From Paenibacillus puerhi (GTDB lineage Bacteria > Bacillota > Bacilli > Paenibacillales > NBRC-103111), in assembly GCF_009846885.1 (NCBI RefSeq), contig NZ_WUWM01000016.1:96170-160169 (forward strand): a stretch of 64,000 bases of DNA, given 5' to 3'. Position 1 is the stretch's first letter. Each line of letters starts with the position of its first letter. Positions 49,779 to 59,721 of the stretch are shown one piece after another. Under the pieces are notes generated by a model. That model was not told the origin of the DNA, ran no database searches, and worked only from the letters and a program-made list of their open reading frames with translations. Position numbers and translations under genes: made by a program.

Positions 49779-52700
49779 ATGACCGGTAGTCAAGACGATA
49801 GCAGTTCCCTAACAATCAGGCCCATGCCCTTGACTGAGAAGCTGCTTCGACGCCATCCTGTAGAGGGCGAGGAGCTGATCTTCAATAGGGAGGCCAGTCT
49901 TCACTGCACCCTGTTCACCGAAACCGAAGAGCTGCAGAGCGGAGAGATCGTCCTGACGTCTCTTCGCATCGGGGTAGTGACAGCGGCGGGGGACTCGGAT
50001 ATCTCCTACTATATGGCTCCGATCGAGGACCTGCGGCATATCGGATACTCGGGAGAAGATAATATCCTGTATCTCCGGTTTGTCGATCCGGCGAAGCCGG
50101 AGCGCGTGGAGCAGGATATTTATGGGCGGGTTCAGTTTGATTCGGAGCAGCGGATGGATGACATCTGGGGGGAGCTTTATGAGCAGCGTACGAGGCTGTC
50201 GAGACCGGCTACCCTGGAAGAAATGGACGGTATCGGCCGGGATATCCACGAAGGCCGCTTCGACGCGGCTATTCTCAAGCTGGACCGGCTGCTGGGTATC
50301 GAGCCGCTGAACGGCATGCTGCATCTGATGAAGGCCCGAACGCTTTATGTTTGCGGACGACGGGCGGAGGCGGTCACCTGTGCCGCCAAGCACATAGCGT
50401 CCATCCTGTATATCCATGCGGGCTACCTCATCCTGGAGTATCTTTGGTACGACTGGCATGAGGGCGCGCTGCGGCTGCTTCCCGATCCGAATGCAGCTCA
50501 GGCCGACGGGGATGAGCGGGAGGCGGCATTGCTTTGGGCGGTTACCGCCAGTGCGCGCGGGGATAAAGCGGAATTTGTGCGCCAAGTGTGCAAAGTCGTC
50601 CGGTTTTATATGGAGGAAGGCGATGATGTAGCGTTCACGGTAGCCTTGCGGCTGTTGTCCGTCCTCTCGGCCGAAACCCGGGAACCGATTCGCGAGCTCT
50701 ACAGGGAGCTATCTGAACGGCTTGAGGGGCTTGCCGATGAGATTGGCCCCGAAGCGGTGGAGAGTCTAATTCCCTTTTTCCAGCTTGCTGAGCATGAGAC
50801 GAAGGAGGAGGCGCTTGACTCGTTTGAACGGCTGATCGGGCGTGAAACGGGAACGGAGAATGGGTTAGAACCGATCAGAACTATGTTTCTGGAGCAGTAC
50901 GAGGCGATCCGGGACCTGGCGAGCTCTCCCCAGCCATACACCCCTCCGGAGGAATGGACCGTGGGTGCGGTGGTTACGGAGCGGGGGCTGTGGATCGAGT
51001 CGGAGTGGTCCGGCAGCATGAGGCGACAAGCGTGCCAGATCTGGGCGGAGGCCCGGTTGACCGGTACGGACAGTCCGGCATTCGTCAATCGATTGAACCT
51101 GGCTACCCAGGGAGAGTGGAAAAACAAACTCGAGGCCGTAGACAACGGCTATCTCAGCCTGCTGTTGACGCTGCTGCAGGTGGAGCGGTCCATCCGCCAG
51201 GGACGCACCACCCAGGCTCTAGTCAAGCTTGCCGACTGGAAGAAGGAGAACCGAAGAAACATCGGCCTCTTCGAGAACCCGTGGCTGTTGTACGGCGAGG
51301 AGCTCATAGACTATTACACGGCATGGGCCATGAAATCGGAGTCTGACCTCCGGGATGCGTTGAGCCGTATTCCGAACCGGCATCCTTTCCTCGGCCTGCA
51401 CCGGGAGTCGGCTGGCATTCTGGAGGAGCTTCGGGCTGATGCCCGGCGCTGCGCCATCGAAGGCCATGAGATGGTTCTCGGCGAGATGAAGCAGGCCGTG
51501 GCGCTGGCCGAAAGTCTGACGGCATCCTCCGACCTTGGCCTCCGTACGCTGGCGGATGCGGCCCGTTCGTTCAGCCACGAGGTGAAGCAGAAGCTGGCGG
51601 ATGCCAGTCTCGCGATGCATGGCGAGCCGGAGGCTGCGACTGGCCAGGCGTCTTCGCCTAAGCGGGAATCTTTCTTCGGCAGGCTGAAGGCAAAGCTATT
51701 TGGCTCTGGCGGAGACGGTGCGAAGGAGGACAGGCTTGAACGGGCGGCGACAAGCGGTACCGGACACTCCTCCGGATGGGCTAAGGCCAATCAGATTCGC
51801 ATCGCGATCGCCGGGGAGTCCGGTTCGGGGAAAACGACGATGCTGAATGCGATTTTCCGTACGAATCTGTTCTTCGCAACCCAAGAAGAGGCAACGGGAG
51901 TCCCGACAGAGGTGACCTATGGCAAGCTGCCGCGAATCGAGGTGTGGGACCGGGAAGGGAAGGTGAGGCGGCATCTGGACATCCCGGCAGACTGGTTTGG
52001 ACAAGGGGATGGGGATTCGCTGCTTCTCTCCGATCGTCTGGAGGAAGCCCGCCGCTTCATCACCGAGCATACGCGGGTCGGGTCGCCTGAGCTGGCCTGG
52101 GTGGAACGTGTGGCGGTAGCGTGGCCGCTTGAAGGGCTTCCGGAGCATGCCGTGCTGGTGGATACGCCGGGCTTCAATGCCCATACAGCACGTTCGGCCC
52201 TGGCTGAAGCTGTCCTGAGGGACAGCAACATGTGTCTGTATATCATGGATGCGCGGCATGCTTTGAAGGGTCAAGAGCTCGAGACGATGCAGTTCATCCG
52301 TCACGAGGCAGGGAAAACGTTTATCGTCCTGAATAAAATGGATCTCGTCTTCGGGGATGACGAGCTCGACTGTGATGGAGAAGGGGCGGCGGAGGAGACG
52401 ATCGCCCGCGTTCGCCGCGAGCTTGCCGAGCAATTCGCCGTTGACGACGTGATCGTATTTCCCGTCTGCTCGCTGCCTGGGAGCGGCGTACCTCAAGAAG
52501 CCCGTCGGTATGCGGCCAATCTGGAGTCTCTGGTCGTGGCGGTCTTCCAAGAGGCGAAGGACGGACAGCTCGACTATATCATCGATGCCTCGGCCAAATC
52601 AGCGCTGCACGTATTCCGCGAGGTGCAAAGCTCAACGCAAGAGGCAGCAGCAGCCGGCGAACAGGAGCTGCTCAAGCTGGAGCGCGCGGTCCCGCTGGAC

Positions 52701-53549
52701 TTCCGATTATTCGAGGAGGAGGCGCGGGAGCTGCTGAAGGACAGCATGAACCGCCATCGGGGCGCCTTCTACGACGCTATGAACAAGCATCTCGAGGAAT
52801 CGTTCGGAGGGAGTCTGGATCTGTTTGTGGAATGGCTCCAGACCGTAGATTCCGCCTCGGAGCTGAAGAAGCAGGTGGGCATGAAGGCGGAAAACCTCGT
52901 TAAGGCTACGATCGCGCTTCTTGAGTATGAGCGGAAAGAGGAGCTGGAGAGGATGGGGCGCCGCGTAGCCGAGGATGCCGCTGCGTTCATGAAGGAGCTT
53001 TACCGGAATCTGCCGTTCAGTGCGGCTAGCGAGCCGGAGAAGCTTACGGCCGGACTGGCTACTCTCAACGTCTCCTCCTCGGGTCAGCTTGCCACAGAGC
53101 TTCAATCGATCAACTACGGGGGCGGCATCAACGGAGGGGCGGCCATCGGCGCGGCTATCGGAGCCGTGGTGCTTGGGCCAGTCGGGGCGCTGATCGGCGG
53201 CGTGCTCGGGCAATTGTTCGGGGGCAAATCGCTGGACGAGGTCAAGCAGGAGGTCTATGAAGCATTCCGGAACAGCATTAGCGAGCTGTGGGACCAAACG
53301 GCCGAGGTCCTGAACCGCGATCTGTCGCCGCAGCAGACGGCCTCGTTTCTGAATATGCTTCAGAAGGAGATGGACGGCCAGCTGGACGGTTACCGCTCGG
53401 TGGTCCGGCTGGAAATCGACCGCCGCCAAGCGGAATGGCGCACCAAGCTGGAGGCCTTGCTGCAGCTCCAACTGACGGCAAGAAGTCTGCAGGTCGTTAT
53501 GGAAAGGCTCCGCGACTGGCGGATGGTCCGGAGAGCGCGGCTTAGGTAG
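49779..53549 (+). CDS. Large dynamin-like GTPase 4 with extended N-terminal region
   Basis: 1256 residues. Residues 1-140 look like a compact beta domain (possibly GRAM/PH-like: LHCTLFTETEELQSGEIVLT). About 145-640 is helical with TPR-like stretches (FDAAILKLDRLLGIEPLNGM). The GTPase domain starts near 670 with G1 GESGSGKTT (about 678), G3 DTPGFN (about 794) and G4 NKMD (about 852). A helical stalk and a Gly/Ala hydrophobic segment (about 1113-1149, GGAAIGAAIGAVVLGPVGALIGG) follow. About twice the length of the other three. ATG 49779, 36 bases after the repeat protein. Last gene before the operon terminator. Confidence 0.88.
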   Translation: MTGSQDDSSSLTIRPMPLTEKLLRRHPVEGEELIFNREASLHCTLFTETEELQSGEIVLTSLRIGVVTAAGDSDISYYMAPIEDLRHIGYSGEDNILYLRFVDPAKPERVEQDIYGRVQFDSEQRMDDIWGELYEQRTRLSRPATLEEMDGIGRDIHEGRFDAAILKLDRLLGIEPLNGMLHLMKARTLYVCGRRAEAVTCAAKHIASILYIHAGYLILEYLWYDWHEGALRLLPDPNAAQADGDEREAALLWAVTASARGDKAEFVRQVCKVVRFYMEEGDDVAFTVALRLLSVLSAETREPIRELYRELSERLEGLADEIGPEAVESLIPFFQLAEHETKEEALDSFERLIGRETGTENGLEPIRTMFLEQYEAIRDLASSPQPYTPPEEWTVGAVVTERGLWIESEWSGSMRRQACQIWAEARLTGTDSPAFVNRLNLATQGEWKNKLEAVDNGYLSLLLTLLQVERSIRQGRTTQALVKLADWKKENRRNIGLFENPWLLYGEELIDYYTAWAMKSESDLRDALSRIPNRHPFLGLHRESAGILEELRADARRCAIEGHEMVLGEMKQAVALAESLTASSDLGLRTLADAARSFSHEVKQKLADASLAMHGEPEAATGQASSPKRESFFGRLKAKLFGSGGDGAKEDRLERAATSGTGHSSGWAKANQIRIAIAGESGSGKTTMLNAIFRTNLFFATQEEATGVPTEVTYGKLPRIEVWDREGKVRRHLDIPADWFGQGDGDSLLLSDRLEEARRFITEHTRVGSPELAWVERVAVAWPLEGLPEHAVLVDTPGFNAHTARSALAEAVLRDSNMCLYIMDARHALKGQELETMQFIRHEAGKTFIVLNKMDLVFGDDELDCDGEGAAEETIARVRRELAEQFAVDDVIVFPVCSLPGSGVPQEARRYAANLESLVVAVFQEAKDGQLDYIIDASAKSALHVFREVQSSTQEAAAAGEQELLKLERAVPLDFRLFEEEARELLKDSMNRHRGAFYDAMNKHLEESFGGSLDLFVEWLQTVDSASELKKQVGMKAENLVKATIALLEYERKEELERMGRRVAEDAAAFMKELYRNLPFSAASEPEKLTAGLATLNVSSSGQLATELQSINYGGGINGGAAIGAAIGAVVLGPVGALIGGVLGQLFGGKSLDEVKQEVYEAFRNSISELWDQTAEVLNRDLSPQQTASFLNMLQKEMDGQLDGYRSVVRLEIDRRQAEWRTKLEALLQLQLTARSLQVVMERLRDWRMVRRARLR

Positions 53550-53596
53550 GCTGGCGAGGACATTATAATATCCACTAATAGAGATGATGCAAGGTG

Positions 53597-53636
53597 AAAG
53601 ACGCCGGGAAAGAGCTCCCGAGCGTCTTTTTTTTTT
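53597..53636 (+). terminator. Terminator of the dynamin-like operon
   Basis: AAAGACGC-CGGGA / TCCCG-GCGTCTTT stem followed by a run of about ten Ts. Confidence 0.88.
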
Positions 53637-53832
53637 GCCTATCGAGATGACTATATCAGGTTGCGAAATGAATATCCGCATGCCTGAAGGGCTTGCTGGG
53701 CGTGCGAAGCCAAGTTCGTCCGGGAATGACTATGGACGGCAATGACTGGCGTCTCTTAAGATGCAGGTGTGACCGCAAGATCTGGCCAGCGCTTCAACCG
53801 GATATCCGATAGCCTAGAAAGGGAGAAACCTT

Positions 53833-54789
53833 ATGCCTAATCATACCGCCTTAACCCGGGTCCCAGCGGCCGGGAACGTATACCGCAAGCAGAAGCTCAG
53901 ACGGCTAGTCCGCAACCGCTGGCTTTACCTCATGATGCTGCCGGGTGTGCTCTACTTTATCATTTTCAAGTATATCCCGATGTACGGGGTGCTGCTTGCC
54001 TTCAAAAATTATCAGCCGTTTCTCGGCTTTCTGAACAGCGAGTGGGTCGGTGCCAAGCATTTCGTCCGCTTCTTCGGAGATCCTTTATTCTGGATGCTGC
54101 TGAAGAATACGTTCATACTCGCGGTGTATAACATCGTGTTCTTCTTCCCGCTGCCGATCCTGGTCGCCTTGATGCTGAACGAACTGCGCGCGGCCGCTTA
54201 TAAGAAGACGATTCAGACGCTGATCTATATTCCGCATTTTATGTCATGGGTCGTTATCGTCTCGATCGCTTATCTGTTCTTCACTACTGAGGGCGGGCTG
54301 GTGAATGAGGCGATCGCGTACATGGGCGGGGAAAAAATCAACTTCTTGCTCAGCCCCGATTGGTTCCGGACGTTTATTACCGCTGAAGTGATGTGGAAGG
54401 AGACGGGATGGGGGACGATCATCTTTCTGGCTGCCTTGGCTGGGGTAGACACCCAGCTGTACGAGGCCGCAAGGATGGACGGAGCGAACCGCTTCCGCCA
54501 ATTGTGGCATATTACGCTGCCGGCGATCCGCTCAACGATCATCATCCTGCTTATTCTGCGGATGGGGCATTTTCTGGATACGGGCTTTGAACAAATCTGG
54601 CTGATGCTCAATGCGATGAACCGGGAAGTGGGAGAGGTGTTCGACACCTATGTGTACTCTACGGGGATATCTCAGGGGCAATACAGCTACTCGACGGCCG
54701 TCGGTTTATTCAAGTCGGTGGTCGGCCTTATTTTGGTAGCGGCTTCGAATTACTTGTCCAAACGGTTCGGCGAGGAAGGCATCCTCTAG
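53833..54789 (+). CDS. Carbohydrate ABC transporter permease, LplB family (set 2)
   Basis: 318 residues, clearly paralogous to the permease at 1543 (shared blocks IFKYxPMYGVLLAFKNYQP, WKETGWGTIIFLAALAGVD and the EAA loop EAARMDGANR). About six membrane helices. ATG 53833 follows AAAGGGAG by 7 bases. First gene of ABC operon 2. No ATPase gene is present, so a shared MsmX-like ATPase is expected. Confidence 0.9.
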   Translation: MPNHTALTRVPAAGNVYRKQKLRRLVRNRWLYLMMLPGVLYFIIFKYIPMYGVLLAFKNYQPFLGFLNSEWVGAKHFVRFFGDPLFWMLLKNTFILAVYNIVFFFPLPILVALMLNELRAAAYKKTIQTLIYIPHFMSWVVIVSIAYLFFTTEGGLVNEAIAYMGGEKINFLLSPDWFRTFITAEVMWKETGWGTIIFLAALAGVDTQLYEAARMDGANRFRQLWHITLPAIRSTIIILLILRMGHFLDTGFEQIWLMLNAMNREVGEVFDTYVYSTGISQGQYSYSTAVGLFKSVVGLILVAASNYLSKRFGEEGIL

Positions 54790-54820
54790 AAGGATCTGAA
54801 AATGAAAGGAGATGGCCTCC

Positions 54821-55705
54821 ATGGTGCAAGACCGTTCCTGGGCCAGCAGGCTGTTCGACTATGTGAATGTGATTTTGCTGGGCTTGTTTGCCCTGATCAC
54901 GATTATCCCGTTTATCTATATGGTTGCCGGTTCCTTTGCCACGCAGAAGGAGCTTCTGGAGAAAGGGTTTATCTTGTTCCCAACTGAGTTTTCCTTGAGT
55001 GCGTACGAATTCATTTTCTCCACCAGCACCTTGATGAGGAGTATGGGCGTGACGATTTTCATCACCGTCGCAGGTACGCTCATCAATATCGTGCTAACCT
55101 GCCTGATGGCGTATCCGCTTGCGAGGAAGGATCTGGATTACCGCAAGCCGATTCAGATCATGGTCATCTTCACCATGTTGTTCAGCGGAGGGATGATTCC
55201 AACGTTTCTGGTCGTGAAGGAGCTGGGTCTTATCGACACGTATTGGTCGCTGCTGCTTCCCGGCGCTATCAGCGCTTTTAACCTGATCATCATGAGGAGC
55301 TTCTTCCAGCAGCTCCCCGATGGCTTGGAGGAGTCCGCCAAGATAGACGGCGCCAGCGATCCCGGCATTTTGATGCGGATCGTGATCCCGCTGTCGCTTC
55401 CGGCTATCGCGACGTTTTCGTTATTTTATGCCGTCGGCCACTGGAATACGTTCTTCAGCGCCATTCTGTACATCAACGATTCGACTAAGTGGCCGATCCA
55501 GGTCCTGCTGAGGCAGATCGTCATCTTGTCGGAGGGCGGGGGCCTTGGAGATTCCGCTTCGTTCGACGCGAGCTTCATTCAGCCGCCCGAGCAGACCGTG
55601 AAGATGGCCGTGATCGTGGTTTCGACGCTGCCGATTCTTCTGGTGTATCCGTTTTTGCAGAAGCATTTTGCCAAAGGGGTTTTACTGGGTTCCGTGAAAG
55701 GGTAG
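54821..55705 (+). CDS. Carbohydrate ABC transporter permease, YtcP family (set 2)
   Basis: 294 residues, paralogous to the gene at 2504, with EAA loop EESAKIDGASD and the C-terminal YPFLQKHFAKGVLLGSVKG block. ATG 54821 is chosen: AAAGGAG lies 9 bases before it, whereas the in-frame ATG 54812 abuts the site. It pairs with the preceding permease. Confidence 0.92.
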   Translation: MVQDRSWASRLFDYVNVILLGLFALITIIPFIYMVAGSFATQKELLEKGFILFPTEFSLSAYEFIFSTSTLMRSMGVTIFITVAGTLINIVLTCLMAYPLARKDLDYRKPIQIMVIFTMLFSGGMIPTFLVVKELGLIDTYWSLLLPGAISAFNLIIMRSFFQQLPDGLEESAKIDGASDPGILMRIVIPLSLPAIATFSLFYAVGHWNTFFSAILYINDSTKWPIQVLLRQIVILSEGGGLGDSASFDASFIQPPEQTVKMAVIVVSTLPILLVYPFLQKHFAKGVLLGSVKG

Positions 55706-55770
55706 TACCCCGGATCGATCCCAATCCTATATAATCCAATACAGAAGCTAAAGGGAGGATCAGTTTCACA

Positions 55771-57300
55771 ATGAAAACGAATCCGAAGGTTTGGATGAAA
55801 TCCGCCACAGCCCTCAGTATAGTGGCTATGGCAGCAGGTACCCTCGCGGGCTGCGGAGGGGGCGGCGCTTCCGGCTCGGGTGCTGATGCGGGAGCCAAGG
55901 AAGCGGCCGCACCGGTGCAAGGTCCGTACAAAATGTCGATCATGCTGCCCAGCTACAACCCCGAATCGATGTCTACTGACGGGGAGCTGTACAAGCGTCT
56001 TCAAGAAAAAACGAATACCGAGCTGAAGCTCACCTGGGTGCCGTCCTCAACCTATGAGGATAAGCTGAGCTCTACCGTCGCTTCGGGGGAGCTGCCGAGC
56101 GTCATTACCGTGCTGAATCAGAAGCTTCCTTACATCGTTAATTCGGTCCGCTCGGGCATGTTCTGGGAGATCGGCCCCTACCTCAAGGACTATCCGAACC
56201 TGAGCCGGATGAATCCGATAGCGCTGGAGGCCGTTTCGATCGACGGCAAAATTTACGGCATTTACCGCGAGCGTGACCTGGCCAAGGATGGGATCATGCT
56301 GCGCAAGGATTGGCTGGATAATCTGGGATTGAAGGAACCGAAGACCATTCAAGAGTTTTACGAGGTACTGAAGGCGTTTACCCACAATGATCCCGATAAA
56401 AACGGCAAAGCCGATACCGTCGGTCTCGTCGAGCAGCAGGCGGCTGCCTCTTGGCGCAGCATGCTGGTATGGCACGGAGGACCGGTGGATTGGGAGCTGA
56501 AGGACGGCAAGATCAGTCCGGCGGCACTGTCGCCCGCGTATCTGGAGACGATGAAATTTTATAGAAAGCTGTATGAAGAAAAGCTGATCAATCAGGATTT
56601 TGCGGTGGTCAAGGACGGCCGCCAGGTTATCAATAAGGGCAAGGCCGGTGTATGGATCGCGAACATGAACGACGGACAGGGCATTAAGGAAAATATTAAG
56701 AAGGTGGACCCCAGCGGCAGCTTGACGATGGTGCATGCCCTGGAGGGACCGAAAGGCATGGGCAGCGTGGGCGGCACTGGCTCTCATGGACAGTTCATGA
56801 TTCCGAAGACAAGCGTCAAGACGGAAGCCGAGCTGAAGGCGGTGCTGAACTTCTTCGATAAGGTATCCGATCCGGATATGCAGAATATGCTGGTCAATGG
56901 TCTGGAGGGCAGGCAGTATACGCTCGAGAACGGGGAATACAAGAAAACGACCGATTCCAAGATGCTGGTGGAGTACGGGATGGGCGACTCTTCCCAGCTT
57001 GCGGTATTGCGCGATAAGATCACATCCTACGGCGGCCCGTTGTTCCAGCTTCGCGACAGGCTTTATAAGGAAAATGCCCGGATCGCCGTCGGCAACCCGG
57101 TTAACGCTTATATTTCCGATACGTATAGCGAACGGGGCAAGGAGCTGGATAAAATTATCGAGGATGCCCGTGTCAAATTTATTATGGGTGCAATCGACGA
57201 AGCCGGCTGGAATCAGGCGGTTAACAAGTGGCTGCAGGACGGCGGAAGCAAGATCATGGAGGAATACACGGAGGCTTACAACAAAAGCCAGAAAAAATAA
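55771..57300 (+). CDS. Extracellular solute-binding lipoprotein, LplA-like (set 2)
   Basis: 509 residues with lipobox TLAGC (Cys 28) and a Gly/Ser/Ala linker. The DPDKNGKADTVGLV loop matches the paralogue at 3411. Expected outside the membrane, feeding the permeases just upstream. ATG 55771 has GGGAGG at somewhat long distance. Overall identity to the first LplA looks modest, so the sugars carried may differ. Confidence 0.92.
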   Translation: MKTNPKVWMKSATALSIVAMAAGTLAGCGGGGASGSGADAGAKEAAAPVQGPYKMSIMLPSYNPESMSTDGELYKRLQEKTNTELKLTWVPSSTYEDKLSSTVASGELPSVITVLNQKLPYIVNSVRSGMFWEIGPYLKDYPNLSRMNPIALEAVSIDGKIYGIYRERDLAKDGIMLRKDWLDNLGLKEPKTIQEFYEVLKAFTHNDPDKNGKADTVGLVEQQAAASWRSMLVWHGGPVDWELKDGKISPAALSPAYLETMKFYRKLYEEKLINQDFAVVKDGRQVINKGKAGVWIANMNDGQGIKENIKKVDPSGSLTMVHALEGPKGMGSVGGTGSHGQFMIPKTSVKTEAELKAVLNFFDKVSDPDMQNMLVNGLEGRQYTLENGEYKKTTDSKMLVEYGMGDSSQLAVLRDKITSYGGPLFQLRDRLYKENARIAVGNPVNAYISDTYSERGKELDKIIEDARVKFIMGAIDEAGWNQAVNKWLQDGGSKIMEEYTEAYNKSQKK

Positions 57301-57367
57301 CGGCAGGTCGTCCTCCGGTGTATTAGAATAAGGGAAGACTAAGCACGTTTGCTGGGGGTAGTGGGGA

Positions 57368-59656
57368 ATGCGCACATCAAGTTATTTACTCAAATTGGTC
57401 CTTCTGACCTTAATGGTGGGAACCTTTCCTGTCCTGACCTTGGGTTGGTATTCCTACCACTACTCCTCGCAATCCGTGCTGGAGCAGCTTGAGGAGGGAA
57501 ATTCCCAGGTCCTCCGGCAGAGCCAGCTCCGCGTCGAGCAGACGTTGAAGATGATCGATTATTCCACTTCGCAGGTATTGAGCTTGCCCATCATTACCCG
57601 GTCGATTCCAGCCTCGCTTGGGATAGAGGACGCTGAGACGATACGGGAAATTTATAACGTGCTTGCTTCTATCCAGACCTTCGAGCTGGGTATCAAGGAC
57701 GTTTACTTGTTCAGCATGGAGAAAGACTGGCTGATCAGCAATTCGGGCATGGACGCCTACAATCAGCCAGGCTTGAAGAATAAAATTCGCGATTATGCGG
57801 GCATATCCCAAGGGTCGGTGTGGGTGAGCGGCAATTCAGCCAAGCTTCAAGGGTCGGACGGACTTGTCGAGCTGAAGCATGCGGTGATGAGCATCAAGAA
57901 ATGGCCTATTAATTCGACTAGACCACGGGGGATGGTCTGTGTGGTCGTGTCCGCCCAGCAGTTGAAGCAGCTGATCGACAACGATCCGCGTGCAGGGCAA
58001 ATATTTATTCTCGATGATGACAACCGTGTCATCGCTCATTCCGACGAGGCCAGGCTTGGGTTGAACTTGTCGGATGCCTCCTATGTACAAGCTATGCGGG
58101 GACAGAACAGCGCAGTCGGCGTGCTGAACGCCAAGGAGGAGGGCGAGGAGGTGTCGATCTCGTACCGGAAGTCGGCTTACAATGGCTGGACTTATGTGTC
58201 GGTCGTCCCGACCAGCGCGATTACCCGTCAGGTTATGGCGATTGGCTGGACCTCCCTTCTGGTCAGTACAGGCGTGCTGATCGCCACGGTTCTTGCCGCG
58301 TTGATCGGCTCAAGAAAGATGTACCGTCCGGTCCGGCATATCTCCCGGGTGCTACTTGACGATAAGGCAAGCCATCCTAAGAAGGATGAGCTCCTGGCTA
58401 TATCTGACCGCATCCAGTCGCTGATGACGGACCAGACGAAGCTGCAGGTCGAGCTCAAGGGTCAGCAAAAGCAGCTTGTGGAGCTGCTTGTCCGCAAGCT
58501 GATGCTGGGCGAGGCCAAGACGGCCGACATTCCCGACAGCCTCCAGTACTACGGATATGAGTATACCCGGCAGTGGGTGGTCATGCGGGTGCTCCGGGTT
58601 CAAATCGACGGACTGGAGGGCGACCGGTATACGGAAAAGGACCGCGATCTCCTGCTCTTTGCGATCGGCAATATCGTCTCGGAGCTCGCGCCGGACGACC
58701 GGAGGCTTCCTCCCGTGGTGATGCAGGAATCGGTCGTTGTGCTGGTGGGGACGAATTCGCAATCGGAAGAAGGGTTCAAGGAAGCCGTATTCGAGCTAGC
58801 GACCGAAGTACAACTAGCGGTTAAACGGTATTTGCAGCTTTCTGCAAGCATCGGCATCAGCCGTTCTTTCCAAGATTGGGGAGAAGCGGGCCGAGGTTAC
58901 GCAGAGGGGGAACATGCGTTAAAGTACCGGTCCCGGCTGGGAGAAGAGGCGGTTCTCTTCATCGAGGACGTACAGCCTGACAAGGGCAGTGAGATCGTCT
59001 ACCCTAAGGAGCTTGGCGAACAATTAATTCAAGCGATCAAATCGTTAGACCCGGAGCGTGCGGGCTTGGCGCTGACGTCCATGATGAAGGCATTGTCCCG
59101 ACAGGATTATGATCATAATGACTACCAGCTATCGCTGATCCGCCTGCTGATCGATTTGCTCCGGCTTCTTCAGGATTCGGGAATCCCGCTTCATGGTCTA
59201 GGGCTAGGAGAGGGCTCGCTGTTCGAGGAACTGATGCCTCTTCATACGAGCAGAGAAATTGAAGCCTGGTTCGGAGAGCGAATCGTGCAACCGAGCATCC
59301 GCTTGCTGGAGGAGCGCCGTGAGACGCAGTTCCGGACGATCTCCCAGGAAGTGAAGCGGCTGATCGAGGATGCCTTCGATACGGATCTGACCCTGGAGAA
59401 ATGCGCGGCCCGGCTCAATTATCATCCTCAGTATATCAGCCGGGTGTTCCGGCAGGAGACCGGCATTAACTTCGCCGATTATTTGGCCCAGTACCGTCTG
59501 GAGGTCGCCAAGCGCTGGCTGAGAGAGACCGGCCTAACGATTACCGAAATTGCGGAGAAGCTGAAATATAACAATCCGGCGAATTTCATCCGGTATTTCC
59601 GCAAGATGGAGGGGACTACGCCGGGGCAGTATCGGGAGCATAATCGAGGGATATAA
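57368..59656 (+). CDS. Membrane-anchored AraC-family regulator (set 2)
   Basis: 762 residues with the same plan as the gene at 5158: helix 1 (about 8-30), an extracellular dCache-like sensor, helix 2 (about 290-312), a cytoplasmic middle and a C-terminal pair of HTH units (LEKCAARLNYHPQYISRVFR and ITEIAEKLKYNNPANFIRYF). ATG 57368 has GGGGGTAGTGGGGA upstream. It follows the ABC genes and probably controls them in response to the transported sugar. Confidence 0.9.
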   Translation: MRTSSYLLKLVLLTLMVGTFPVLTLGWYSYHYSSQSVLEQLEEGNSQVLRQSQLRVEQTLKMIDYSTSQVLSLPIITRSIPASLGIEDAETIREIYNVLASIQTFELGIKDVYLFSMEKDWLISNSGMDAYNQPGLKNKIRDYAGISQGSVWVSGNSAKLQGSDGLVELKHAVMSIKKWPINSTRPRGMVCVVVSAQQLKQLIDNDPRAGQIFILDDDNRVIAHSDEARLGLNLSDASYVQAMRGQNSAVGVLNAKEEGEEVSISYRKSAYNGWTYVSVVPTSAITRQVMAIGWTSLLVSTGVLIATVLAALIGSRKMYRPVRHISRVLLDDKASHPKKDELLAISDRIQSLMTDQTKLQVELKGQQKQLVELLVRKLMLGEAKTADIPDSLQYYGYEYTRQWVVMRVLRVQIDGLEGDRYTEKDRDLLLFAIGNIVSELAPDDRRLPPVVMQESVVVLVGTNSQSEEGFKEAVFELATEVQLAVKRYLQLSASIGISRSFQDWGEAGRGYAEGEHALKYRSRLGEEAVLFIEDVQPDKGSEIVYPKELGEQLIQAIKSLDPERAGLALTSMMKALSRQDYDHNDYQLSLIRLLIDLLRLLQDSGIPLHGLGLGEGSLFEELMPLHTSREIEAWFGERIVQPSIRLLEERRETQFRTISQEVKRLIEDAFDTDLTLEKCAARLNYHPQYISRVFRQETGINFADYLAQYRLEVAKRWLRETGLTITEIAEKLKYNNPANFIRYFRKMEGTTPGQYREHNRGI

Positions 59657-59660
59657 AGAG

Positions 59661-59704
59661 AGAAGGCGGCAGGTCCGGGATAATATCCGAACCTGCCGCC
59701 TTCT
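59661..59704. terminator. Bidirectional terminator between convergent genes
   Basis: 14-bp stem AGAAGGCGGCAGGT / ACCTGCCGCCTTCT; serves the AraC gene and the convergent secreted-protein gene. Confidence 0.85.
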
Positions 59705-59721
59705 TGATGATGCCTATTCCG

